Translations under genes and position numbers: made by a program
NCBI GenBank assembly: GCA_035272265.1
Contig: DATEQV010000240.1
Coordinates: 1-9,271, forward strand
Direction: 5' to 3'
Source of the DNA: Acidisphaera sp035272265
GTDB lineage: Bacteria; Pseudomonadota; Alphaproteobacteria; Acetobacterales; Acetobacteraceae
Length of the DNA stretch: 9,271 nt
The notes under the pieces: generated by a model
Told to the model about the DNA's origin: nothing
Seen by the model: the letters and a program-made list of their open reading frames with translations, nothing else
Databases searched by the model: none
Shown here: piece after piece, positions 1 through 5,683 of the stretch
Layout: each line of letters starts with the position of its first letter
Numbering within the stretch: position 1 is the stretch's first letter

Positions 1-228
1 GTAGCGAAAGCTCCAAGGGCTCGCTGCCAAAAAAGCTCCGGCGGGCCGCCTGGAGCGACAGCTTCCTTGCCAGTGTGCTGGCTCAAATTTGAAGTGCGAT
101 TACCCTGCTACGCCGTAGGTGCGTTGCTGCTCGTTGTTGCGCACGACCGCGATTTCGCACGGGTGGATATGTTGCGTGTCATCGCCTAGAGGTCGCGCTG
201 CTCTCCATCTCTCGCGCGGAGCCCACCC
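1..228. other. Left-edge region, no identifiable gene; possible 3' tail of an upstream ORF
   Basis: No recognisable gene. On the plus strand, frame 3 is open from the window edge to a TGA at 90-92 and would end in residues SDSFLASVLAQI. Frame 1 is also open from the edge to a TAG at 187-189. Either could be the C-terminus of a gene starting to the left, and I recognise neither. Around 35-58 an imperfect inverted repeat (GCTCCGGCGG / CCGCCTGGAGC) could form a GC-rich hairpin without a T-run. Positions 93-228 should hold the promoter and leader of the RidA-family gene, but I found no -35/-10 pair with acceptable spacing. Confidence 0.25.
218..221 (+). promoter_or_regulatory. Ribosome binding site of the RidA-family gene
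   Basis: GGAG lies 7 bases upstream of the ATG at 229. It supports that start for the RidA-family gene. Confidence 0.6.
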
Positions 229-696
229 ATGCCAGGACGCATCGACGCCAAGCTCGCCGAACTCGGCATCACCCTGCCCACACCGCCCGCGCCGGTAGCG
301 ACCTACGTGCCGTTCGTCATCACCGGCAGCCTCGTCGTGGTCTCCGGTCAGATCCCGATCGTCGACGGCGCCATCGCCCATACCGGCAAGCTCGGCGCCG
401 GCCTCGACGTCGCGGCCGGCCAGGCCGCCGCCCGCGTCTGCCTGCTCAACGTGCTCGCCCAGCTGCGCGCCGCCTGCGACGGCGACCTCGACCGCGTCCG
501 CCGCGTCGTCCGCCTCGGCGGCTTCATCGCCTGCGACCCCGGCTTCACCGCCCATGCGCAGGTGATGAACGGCGCCTCGGACCTCGCCGTCGCTGTCTTC
601 GGCGACGCCGGCCGCCACGCCCGCGCCACCGTCGGCGTCCCCTCGCTGCCCGGCGACGCGGCGGTCGAGGTCGAGGGCCTGTTCGAGATCGCCTGA
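229..696 (+). CDS. RidA family protein (YjgF/YER057c/UK114 superfamily)
   Basis: 155-residue cytosolic protein of the YjgF/YER057c/UK114 superfamily. It resembles the cd02199-like subgroup, which opens with a pattern such as KLAELGITLPTPPAP followed by YVPFV and SGQIP. Family members form trimers with active sites at subunit interfaces; archetypal RidA hydrolyses reactive enamine/imine intermediates from PLP enzymes. Visible landmarks are SGQIPI (39-44), the central helix AAARVCLLNVLAQL (66-79), NGASDL (114-119), and the C-terminal signature HARATVGVPSLPG. In that signature Arg132 aligns by eye with the catalytic Arg105 of RidA, and VEVEG (146-150) matches the conserved acidic end. The length is normal for the subgroup (about 150). 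A good RBS precedes the ATG. The GNAT-like gene follows after 50 bp, suggesting co-transcription. Deaminase activity of this subgroup is unproven, so the substrate is left open. Confidence 0.93.
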   Translation: MPGRIDAKLAELGITLPTPPAPVATYVPFVITGSLVVVSGQIPIVDGAIAHTGKLGAGLDVAAGQAAARVCLLNVLAQLRAACDGDLDRVRRVVRLGGFIACDPGFTAHAQVMNGASDLAVAVFGDAGRHARATVGVPSLPGDAAVEVEGLFEIA

Positions 697-746
697 CCGC
701 CCACATCCGGCCCAGCCACCCCTCGCCCCCACCGCTCGCCCGGATC

Positions 747-1922
747 ATGCCCGACGGTTCCCCCGCGCTGACGCTCACGCTGCATCCGCGCATCGCCGAG
801 ATCGACGCCGCCGACTGGAACGCCTGCGCGGGCGAGGCGAACCCGTTCGTCGGCCACGCATTCCTCTCGGCTGCCGAGGACAGCGGATCGGCCGGCCCCA
901 GAACCGGCTGGCTGCCGCAGCACGCCGTGCTGCGCGACGCCTCGGGGCGGGTGGTTGCCTGCGCGCCGATGTACGCCAAGTCGCACAGCTACGGCGAATA
1001 CGTCTTCGACCACGGCTGGGCGCACGCGTTCGAGCGCGCGGGCGGCAGCTACTATCCGAAGCTGCAGGTCGCCGTGCCGTTCAGCCCGGTCCCCGGCCCG
1101 CGCCTGCTCTGCCGGCCCGCTGGCGGCAACCACAGCGGCGGCGTGCCGCCCGGCGCGCTCGGCCGCGCGCTCGCCCAGGCCTGCCGCGAGCTCGACGTCT
1201 CCTCGGTCCACGCCACGTTCTGCACCGAGGCCGACCAGGCGGCGCTGGAGCACGAAGGCTGGCTGCCTCGCCTGGGCATGCAATTCCACTGGGACAACGC
1301 GGGCTACGGCAGCTTCGACGACTTTCTCGCCGCACTGAGTTCGCGCAAGCGCAAGACGATCCGCCGCGAACGCCGCGACGCCAACTCGGCGGGCCTCGAG
1401 TTCCTGACGCTGCACGGGCCGGAGATCACCGAGGAGCAGTGGGATGCGTTCTACCGCTTCTACACCTCCACCGTGGACCGCAAGTGGGGCAGCGCGTACC
1501 TGACGCGGCGCTTCTTCACGCTGCTCGGCCAGCACCTCGGGGAGCGCGTGGTGCTGATGCTGGCCCTGCACAAGGGCAAGCCGGTCGCCGGCGCGCTCAA
1601 CCTCGCGGGTGCCGACACGCTGTATGGCCGCAACTGGGGCTGCCTCGGCGACTTTCCCTTCCTGCATTTCGAGCTGTGCTACTACCGCGCCATCGACTAC
1701 GCGATTTCGCGCGGGCTGCAGCGCGTGGAGGCGGGCGCACAGGGCCAGCACAAAATCCAGCGAGGCTACCTGCCGGCGCGCACCTATTCCGCCCACTGGA
1801 TCGCGCATGGCGGCCTGCGTCGCGCGATCGCCGAGTTCCTCGACCTCGAACGCCCGTCGATCGAGGTCGAGATGGCCGCGCTCGCGGAGGAGTCGCCGTT
1901 CCGCAAGCGCGACGAGGACTGA
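747..1922 (+). CDS. GNAT-like N-acyltransferase, COG3146/PF04339 (DUF482, 'peptidogalycan biosynthesis' family)
   Basis: 391-residue protein with the features of the FemAB/GNAT-fold family COG3146 (PF04339), whose usual size is 370-400 residues. Recognisable blocks are NPFVGHAFLSAAEDSGS (32-48), SYYPKLQVAVPFSPVPGPRLL (101-121), the basic SSRKRKTIRRERRDA stretch (198-212), and HFELCYYRAIDYAISRGL (307-324). These are followed by VEAGAQGQHKIQRGYLPA (327-344), the most diagnostic motif. No signal peptide or membrane span is seen, so it should be cytosolic. The family name implies peptidoglycan-related aminoacyl transfer, but to my knowledge no biochemical activity is firmly established, and the acceptor is unknown. 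The start is the only plausible ATG; its RBS is poor (CGGA directly upstream), which would fit translation linked to the RidA gene 50 bp upstream. EamA follows 69 bp downstream. Confidence 0.9.
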   Translation: MPDGSPALTLTLHPRIAEIDAADWNACAGEANPFVGHAFLSAAEDSGSAGPRTGWLPQHAVLRDASGRVVACAPMYAKSHSYGEYVFDHGWAHAFERAGGSYYPKLQVAVPFSPVPGPRLLCRPAGGNHSGGVPPGALGRALAQACRELDVSSVHATFCTEADQAALEHEGWLPRLGMQFHWDNAGYGSFDDFLAALSSRKRKTIRRERRDANSAGLEFLTLHGPEITEEQWDAFYRFYTSTVDRKWGSAYLTRRFFTLLGQHLGERVVLMLALHKGKPVAGALNLAGADTLYGRNWGCLGDFPFLHFELCYYRAIDYAISRGLQRVEAGAQGQHKIQRGYLPARTYSAHWIAHGGLRRAIAEFLDLERPSIEVEMAALAEESPFRKRDED

Positions 1923-1980
1923 CACCGCAAGATCCGGAGTGCCGCCCCCTTCCGCCGTCACCATCTTCGCGGCCGAAGTG

Positions 1981-1984
1981 GGAG
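1981..1984 (+). promoter_or_regulatory. Ribosome binding site of the EamA transporter gene
   Basis: GGGAG (GGAG at 1981-1984) sits 7 bases before the ATG at 1992. It fixes the start of the transporter gene. Confidence 0.55.
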
Positions 1985-1991
1985 CGGACAC

Positions 1992-2939
1992 ATGACGCAG
2001 CGCACGACAACATCCGCGATGGGCGCGACGGAATGGGCGATGCTGATCGCCCTGTCGATCCTGTGGGGCGGCTCCTTCTTCTTCAACGGCGTCGCCGTGC
2101 GCGAGCTGCCGTCGCTCACCATCGTCTGGCTGCGCGTGGCAATCGGCTTCGCCGGTCTGCTGGTGATCCTGCGCGCCTCCGGCGAACGCATGCCGACCGA
2201 GCCGCGCGCGCTGGTGGCTCTTCTCGGCCTCGGCCTGTTCAACAACGTGATCCCGTTCACGCTGATCGTCTGGGGCCAGCACCGCATCCCGAGCGGACTT
2301 GCCGCCATCCTCAACGCGACCACGCCGCTGTTCGGCGCACTGGCCGCGCACCTGCTCACGCGCGACGAGAAGCTCACGCCGCTGAAGATCACCGGCATCG
2401 CGATCGGCTTCGCGGGCGTCGCATTGCTGGTCGGCGTCGACGCGCTCTCCGGCCTCGGAACCGGTGTCGCCGGCGAGGCGGCCTGCATCGCCGCCGCCAT
2501 CGCCTACGCGCTCGCCGCGATCTACGCGCGCCGCTTCCGCCGCATGGGCGTCACCCCGCTCGCGACCGCAACGGGACAGGTCGGCGCATCCACGTTCCTG
2601 CTGCTGCCGCTGGTGCTGATCGTCGATCAGCCCTGGACATTGCCGATGCCGCACGCGGCGACCTGGGCCGCCATGCTCGGCGCCGGCCTGCTCGCGACGT
2701 CGGTCGCCTTCATCCTCTACTTCCGCATCATCGCGTCGTCGGGTGCGACGAACGCGCTGCTCGTCACCTTCCTGGTGCCGCTCAGCGCGATCCTGCTCGG
2801 CGCGCTGCTGCTGCACGAGGCGCTGCTGCCGCGCCACTTCGCCGGCATGGCGCTGATCGGCCTCGGCCTCGCCTTCATCGACGGCCGCCTGCCGCGGCGC
2901 CTGCTGCAGCGGGACTGGCGCGCACGCAGCGTTGCGTGA
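1992..2939 (+). CDS. EamA family transporter (drug/metabolite transporter superfamily, RhaT/RarD-like)
   Basis: 315-residue inner-membrane protein with about ten hydrophobic helices in two homologous EamA repeats (roughly residues 15-145 and 160-295). This is the standard DMT-superfamily 10-TMS architecture. Landmarks are ILWGGSFFFNGVAVRELP in the first helix and the end of repeat 1, LNATTPLFGALAAHLLTRDEKLTPLKITGIAIGFAGVALLVG split over residues 111-148 (the usual P-x-F...E/D-K..P.K..G sequence). The second repeat has NALLVTFLVPLSAILLGALLL, the matching P..A...G..LL.E segment. Substrates of such exporters are typically amino acids or small metabolites, and nothing here narrows that. It has a good SD and lies 69 bp after the GNAT-like gene in the same direction. 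It could be the last gene of a RidA-acyltransferase-exporter transcript or have its own promoter. Confidence 0.93.
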   Translation: MTQRTTTSAMGATEWAMLIALSILWGGSFFFNGVAVRELPSLTIVWLRVAIGFAGLLVILRASGERMPTEPRALVALLGLGLFNNVIPFTLIVWGQHRIPSGLAAILNATTPLFGALAAHLLTRDEKLTPLKITGIAIGFAGVALLVGVDALSGLGTGVAGEAACIAAAIAYALAAIYARRFRRMGVTPLATATGQVGASTFLLLPLVLIVDQPWTLPMPHAATWAAMLGAGLLATSVAFILYFRIIASSGATNALLVTFLVPLSAILLGALLLHEALLPRHFAGMALIGLGLAFIDGRLPRRLLQRDWRARSVA

Positions 2940-2985
2940 TCGTGCGCCGACAGGCCAGTCGGGGCATCGTCCGGCAACCTTACGC

Positions 2986-3013
2986 TTGAGCAGCGAACGC
3001 GGCCCTGGATAAT
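2986..3013 (+). promoter_or_regulatory. Sigma70-type promoter for the DUF1330 gene
   Basis: TTGAGC (2986-2991, 4/6 to TTGACA), a 16-bp spacer and GATAAT (3008-3013, 5/6 to TATAAT). An alternative -10, TAATCT, would give an 18-bp spacer. A start near 3020 would give a leader of about 30 nt ahead of the GGGGA ribosome binding site and the ATG at 3050. This is the best housekeeping promoter visible in the window and makes the DUF1330 gene an independent transcription unit. Confidence 0.6.
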
Positions 3014-3049
3014 CTACCCGCGTGATCGACACGCACGGACGGGGAAAAC

Positions 3050-3433
3050 ATGAAACGGTCTGCCAGAGTCGGGCTCACGCTGCTGGCCGGAATCGCAATC
3101 GGCGGCGGCATCGTGCACGGGTTGCACGCGCAAGCCGAAAAAAAGCCGGCCTACGTCATTGCCGAGTTGCAGATCACCGATCCGGACGCGTTCCGGACCT
3201 ACGCGGCGAAAGTCCCTGCGACCCTCACCGCCTATCACGGCCGCTACATCGTCCGGGGCAAGGCCGAAGCGAAGGAGGGCGATGCGCCGCAAGGCACCCT
3301 CGTCATCCTGGCCTTCGACAGCCTCGCCGACGCGGAACAGTGGTACGGCACGCCGCCGTACCACGACATGATCCCCGAGCGTCAGAAGGCCGCGAAGGGC
3401 AACGTCTTCATCGTCGAGGGACTGCCGCAGTAG
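3050..3433 (+). CDS. DUF1330 domain protein with N-terminal export signal
   Basis: 127-residue protein. Residues 1-28 form a positively charged start (MKRSAR), a hydrophobic stretch and HGLHAQA, most likely a cleavable Sec signal peptide or a membrane anchor, so the domain should lie in the periplasm. Residues 33-125 are a DUF1330 (ferredoxin-like, dimeric alpha/beta-barrel) domain: AYVIAELQITDPDAFRTYA, then YHGRYIVRGKAE, VILAFDSLADAEQWY and PYHDMIPERQKAA. DUF1330 proteins are usually about 95 residues and cytosolic; a secreted version is a recognised variant. Catalytic function is unknown for the family, although the fold resembles Dabb/ABM monooxygenase domains. GGGGA (3041-3045) precedes the ATG with a short 4-base gap. 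It is monocistronic, with its own promoter upstream and a strong inverted repeat downstream. Confidence 0.9.
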   Translation: MKRSARVGLTLLAGIAIGGGIVHGLHAQAEKKPAYVIAELQITDPDAFRTYAAKVPATLTAYHGRYIVRGKAEAKEGDAPQGTLVILAFDSLADAEQWYGTPPYHDMIPERQKAAKGNVFIVEGLPQ

Positions 3434-3444
3434 GCACAAGGCCA

Positions 3445-3482
3445 CTCCGCCCGGCGCTCGCGAAACCAGGCGCCGGGCGGAG
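3445..3482. terminator. Perfect 13-bp inverted repeat between convergent genes, likely bidirectional terminator
   Basis: CTCCGCCCGGCGC (3445-3457) and its exact complement GCGCCGGGCGGAG (3470-3482) enclose a 12-nt loop. The repeat occupies the 66-bp gap between the 3' ends of the plus-strand DUF1330 gene and the minus-strand cupin gene. Neither strand has a T-run after the stem, so it is not a canonical intrinsic terminator. Its location and perfect GC-rich stem still make a transcript-end hairpin serving both strands the simplest reading. Confidence 0.6.
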
Positions 3483-3499
3483 CGAACCGCCCGCGAGGC

Positions 3500-3919
3500 T
3501 TACGCCGGTGCCGGAACGGTGGTGAGGAACGGCTTGCCCTTCTGCACCACATGCGTGAACACCAGTTTGCTTCCCTGCGGGCCGCTTCTGCCGCTGTGCG
3601 GCGTATCCGGCGCGATCACCCAGTTCGTCCCCGGCGTCATCGTCACGGTCGCCTCGCCCTTGACGCGCCACTCGCCGCCGCCCTCCAGCACGTAACCGGC
3701 TTCCGTACCGGGATGGGTGTGCCAGTCGACGGTCTTGTTCGGCTCGAACTCGACGATCGACTCGACCGTCTCGTAGCCCTCGGACGGGCCGTCGCGCCGC
3801 CCGATGATGGTGCGCTTGACCCCGGGGAACGGCTGCGTCTGCTGCGCCGAGCCGTCATCGGCCACCAGCCCGATCGCCGCGCAGATCGCGCAGCCCGCAA
3901 ACATACGTCTGCTCAGCAT
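3500..3919 (-). CDS. Tat-exported single-domain cupin protein
   Basis: 139-residue protein. The N-terminus MLSRRMFAGCAICAAIGLVA carries a twin-arginine-like S-R-R-x-F motif followed by a short hydrophobic stretch, suggesting Tat export of a pre-folded, metal-loaded protein; cleavage would be near GSAQ (residues 23-26). The mature part is one cupin_2 domain. Motif 1, HTHPGTEAGYVLEGGG, supplies His67, His69 and Glu73, and motif 2, PDTPHSG, supplies His108, together a complete 3-His/1-Glu metal site. Small secreted cupins of this kind have no general assigned reaction (oxygenase, isomerase or sensor roles are possible). A strong SD (GGGAGG, 8 bases before ATG) fixes the start. It lies 64 bp downstream of the anti-sigma gene on the same strand, so it is the likely third gene of that operon and a candidate output of the sigma factor. 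Confidence 0.88.
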   Translation of the reverse strand: MLSRRMFAGCAICAAIGLVADDGSAQQTQPFPGVKRTIIGRRDGPSEGYETVESIVEFEPNKTVDWHTHPGTEAGYVLEGGGEWRVKGEATVTMTPGTNWVIAPDTPHSGRSGPQGSKLVFTHVVQKGKPFLTTVPAPA

Positions 3920-3983
3920 TCCGTCATCCTCCCTTGTCGGCAGGCGGAACGCTATTACGGTAAAGCAACGGCGGCAACAGCGA

Positions 3984-4682
3984 TTACAGGCTCTGGAGCT
4001 TCCCGGCGTACACCACCGGCCCGGTCGGCTGCCCGGTCGGCGAGCCGCCCGCCGGCTCCAGACTCACCAGCAGTTGCGTCCCCGGCGCGGTCGCAACGCC
4101 CGCTGGCACCTGCTTGCCGGTGCTCGGCAACACGCCGAGCGACACAGGCCGCGTCGCCCCCGCCGGCAGCACCCACAGTTCCAGGTCGCGGCCTGCCGGC
4201 ACCGTCGGCGCGCCGACCGCGCGCACCAGGATCGCGCCGTCCGATTCCACGCTGGCGACGAACGCGGGCGAGCCGGACGCGCTCAGCACCGCCTGCACCG
4301 GCGCCGGCGGCGCGCGCAAGACGATGAACGCGGCGAGGCTCGCCGCCAGCGCGCCCGCCGCGAAGGTCGTTGCACGCCAGAACCGCGCCGAAGACCGCGC
4401 CGGCGCCGGCGCCGCCACGGGCGCGGCTTGCGCCTGCGCCGCCTCGTCCAGGCTCGCCTCGATCCGCAGCCACAGCGACTCCGGCGGCGCCACCGGCGGG
4501 ATGCCGTCGGCCATCGGCGACAGCCGCGCCTCCCACGCGCGCACGTAGCGCGCGAACTCCGGATCGCGCAGCAGAAGCCGCCGCGCCTCGTCCCGTTCGG
4601 GCGCGTCCAGCACCCCGAGCACGTACTCCGCCGCCAGCGCGTCGCGCTCGTCGTCGAAGTCCTGCGTCAGCCGCCCGCTCAT
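3984..4682 (-). CDS. RskA-like membrane anti-sigma factor
   Basis: 232-residue anti-sigma factor. The N-terminal cytoplasmic part contains LAAEYVLGVLDAPERDEARR (17-36) and then FARYVRAWEARLSPMADGIP (43-62), the typical opening of RskA/anti-sigma-K proteins, which lack a zinc HxxxCxxC site; none is present here. An Ala-rich linker (80-98) leads to one membrane span at about 104-122 (RATTFAAGALAASLAAFIVL). The extracytoplasmic RskA domain runs from about 135 to 230, with DLELWVLPAG and LLVSLEPAGGSPTGQPTGP. It would hold the cognate sigma at the membrane until an envelope signal triggers release, by proteolysis in well-studied relatives. The start codon overlaps the sigma stop as ATGA (4679-4682), with GGAG 8 bases upstream, so the two proteins should be translationally coupled and made in fixed ratio. 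Confidence 0.92.
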   Translation of the reverse strand: MSGRLTQDFDDERDALAAEYVLGVLDAPERDEARRLLLRDPEFARYVRAWEARLSPMADGIPPVAPPESLWLRIEASLDEAAQAQAAPVAAPAPARSSARFWRATTFAAGALAASLAAFIVLRAPPAPVQAVLSASGSPAFVASVESDGAILVRAVGAPTVPAGRDLELWVLPAGATRPVSLGVLPSTGKQVPAGVATAPGTQLLVSLEPAGGSPTGQPTGPVVYAGKLQSL

Positions 4683-5254
4683 GCGCCCCGCTCCAGCGCT
4701 TCCAGGCAACTGCGCAACGCCAGCAGGCCCCGCCTGATATGCGACTTCACCGTGCCGAGCGGAATCCCGCTGCGCTGCGCCACCTCCGCATGCGTCAGGC
4801 CGCCGACGAACGCCATGACGATCAGCCCGCGCCGGTCCTCCTCCAGCGTGCCGAGGCAGCGATGCAGCGCGGCCTCCTCCTGCGTGCGCACCGCGTCCGA
4901 CAGCGCGTCCGGTGTCTCGTCCACCGTCTCGGGAAGCTCCGTCCCCGTCACCTCGCGCGAGGCCCGGCGCGCGATGTCCAGCGCGCGGTTGCGCACGATG
5001 CCGGTCAGCCACGCGCTCGCCGCCCCCCGCGCCGGGTCGAACTGCGCGGCATTGCGCCACACGCTCAGGAACGCGTCGTGCAGCACGTCCGCCGCCAGCG
5101 AGGCGTCGCGCACGATCCGCAGCGCCACCGCGTGCAGCCGCCCGGCCTCGATCTCGTACAGCCGCCGCAGCGCCCGCCGGTCGCCGCCCGCGACGGCGCG
5201 CAGCAGCCCCGCCGCATCCTCGCCCGCGTCCACCAGTGCCGCGTCTTGCCGCAC
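4679..5254 (-). CDS. ECF-type RNA polymerase sigma factor (SigK-like)
   Basis: 191 residues from the preferred GTG start at 5254. That GTG has a strong SD (AGGGAG, 7 bases upstream). An in-frame ATG at 5320 would add 22 residues of non-conserved sequence without a comparable SD. Sigma region 2 spans about residues 14-96, with LHDAFLSVWRNAAQFDPARG (58-77) and WLTGIVRNRALDIARR (82-97), the core-binding and -10-recognition helices. Region 4 spans about 128-186, with the HTH LTHAEVAQRSGIPLGTVKSH (153-172) for the -35 element. The order sigma, RskA-type anti-sigma (4-bp overlap), cupin matches SigK/RskA-like regulatory units. Such factors usually drive their own operon, but I could not identify a matching promoter upstream with confidence. 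The signal is unknown; oxidative or redox stress is common for relatives. Confidence 0.92.
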   Translation of the reverse strand: MRQDAALVDAGEDAAGLLRAVAGGDRRALRRLYEIEAGRLHAVALRIVRDASLAADVLHDAFLSVWRNAAQFDPARGAASAWLTGIVRNRALDIARRASREVTGTELPETVDETPDALSDAVRTQEEAALHRCLGTLEEDRRGLIVMAFVGGLTHAEVAQRSGIPLGTVKSHIRRGLLALRSCLEALERGA

Positions 5255-5267
5255 GCGTACGCTCCCT
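5254..5267 (-). promoter_or_regulatory. SD and GTG deciding the sigma factor start
   Basis: Reading the minus strand, AGGGAG is followed by the 7 bases CGTACGC and then GTG (first base 5254). This pair is far better than the surroundings of the upstream ATG at 5320, so the shorter sigma factor is preferred. Confidence 0.6.
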
Positions 5268-5363
5268 GCCCTGCCGCATCCGGGCGACGTTCGGAATGAC
5301 ACTAGCGCGAATGCGGCCATGCCGGTCTACGGCTATGCCAACTCCGCGGATGCGGCGCCGTTG
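5255..5363. other. Leader/promoter region of the sigma factor operon
   Basis: 109 bp between the sigma GTG and the first palindromic element. It must hold the operon's promoter, or that promoter overlaps the palindromes. I see no convincing -35/-10 pair. A GACACTA heptamer at 5298-5304 is identical to the right terminus of the palindromic element at 5430-5485 and may be a remnant of a third copy, though seven bases can match by chance. Confidence 0.3.
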
Positions 5364-5417
5364 TAGTGTCCTGCCCCAGAAGTTCGCTCGCGAACTTCTG
5401 GGATAAGCAGGCCACTA
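5364..5417. repeat. Palindromic repeat element 1 (REP/MITE-like)
   Basis: A 54-bp element with nested symmetry. The outer arms TAGTGTCCTG and CAGGCCACTA are complementary with one mismatch. The inner arms CCCAGAAGTTCGC (5375-5387) and GCGAACTTCTGGG (5390-5402) are perfectly complementary over 13 bp around a 2-base centre. It resembles element 2 (5430-5485) in its termini and in the GAAGTTCG/CGAACTTC core, but differs in stem sequence and centre spacing. That pattern is typical of dispersed palindromic repeats rather than a recent tandem duplication. No transposase or RAYT gene is in the window. Confidence 0.75.
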
Positions 5418-5429
5418 AGACGTTGATTT

Positions 5430-5485
5430 CCTAGTGTCCCACCCTGGTTCCGAAGTTCGACGAACTTCGGAACCGGGACACTAGG
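5430..5485. repeat. Palindromic repeat element 2 (REP/MITE-like)
   Basis: Almost completely self-complementary 56-bp element. The outer arms CCTAGTGTCCC (5430-5440) and GGGACACTAGG (5475-5485) match perfectly over 11 bp. The inner arms GGTTCCGAAGTTCG (5446-5459) and CGAACTTCGGAACC (5461-5474) match perfectly over 14 bp around a single A. The only asymmetry is the five bases ACCCT at 5441-5445, unpaired on the left side. It would form a very stable cruciform or RNA hairpin. It starts 12 bp after element 1 and ends 24 bp before the FAD-monooxygenase stub. Both elements begin and end with TA, compatible with insertion at TA targets as in IS630/mariner-type MITEs; this is inference only. Confidence 0.8.
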
Positions 5486-5497
5486 GGCACGGAGAAT

Positions 5498-5502
5498 GGA
5501 GA
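5498..5502 (+). promoter_or_regulatory. Shine-Dalgarno sequence of the truncated monooxygenase
   Basis: GGAGA lies 7 bases before the ATG at 5510. The translation start of a gene whose body is missing is thus still intact. Confidence 0.5.
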
Positions 5503-5509
5503 ACCCGAC

Positions 5510-5573
5510 ATGACAGAGGAAACCCCGGTCCTGATCGCCGGCGCCGGCCCGACCGGGCTGGCGCTCGCCGCCA
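5510..5573 (+). pseudogene. N-terminal remnant of an FAD-dependent monooxygenase/oxidoreductase
   Basis: The codons from the ATG read MTEETPVLIAGAGPTGLALA. This is the typical beginning of PheA/TfdB-family FAD-dependent monooxygenases, where a first beta strand and the GxGxxG loop (GAGPTG) bind the FAD ADP moiety. In intact relatives of about 400-550 residues the sequence continues with a helix and an acidic residue ending the second strand. Here it breaks after about residue 21 into unrelated sequence (TRSPSCRHDASS). The reading frame is not closed but runs on in frame into the nucleotidyltransferase to the stop at 5999-6001, giving a possible 163-residue chimera. The 3' boundary is approximate. 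It sits directly downstream of the two palindromic repeats, a likely setting for the deletion or insertion that removed the rest. Confidence 0.65.
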
Positions 5574-5683
5574 CCCGATCGCCGAGCTGCCGGCATGACG
5601 CGTCGTCACCGGGCGCGGCGGCTCGCGACACGGCGCGATGGCCGGTTCCGTGGTATGGTTTGGCCGCGACAGGCAGTGCGACC

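Noticed and set aside
2947..2962. Possible terminator after the EamA gene (CCGAC/GTCGG)
   Set aside because: Only a 5-bp stem with a 6-nt loop and no T-run; expected by chance in GC-rich DNA.
348..3032. An 894-residue open frame on the minus strand spanning the RidA, acyltransferase and EamA genes
   Set aside because: It is a composition shadow: very rich in Arg/Ala/Gly/Glu/Gln with no domain, lying antisense to three well-supported genes in high-GC DNA.
5255..5320. Longer sigma factor starting at the ATG at 5320
   Set aside because: The extra 22 residues are not part of the sigma2 domain and the ATG lacks a good SD, whereas the GTG at 5254 has AGGGAG at ideal spacing.
3804..5366. A 520-residue plus-strand open frame across the sigma/anti-sigma genes
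   Set aside because: Antisense to two genes with well-defined domains and an ATGA overlap; its translation is low-complexity Arg/Ala/Ser sequence.
5364..5485. CRISPR repeat or paired operator interpretation of the palindromes
   Set aside because: Only two non-identical copies with a 12-bp spacer rule out CRISPR; unequal half-site spacing (4 versus 1 bp) argues against one dimeric regulator binding both.
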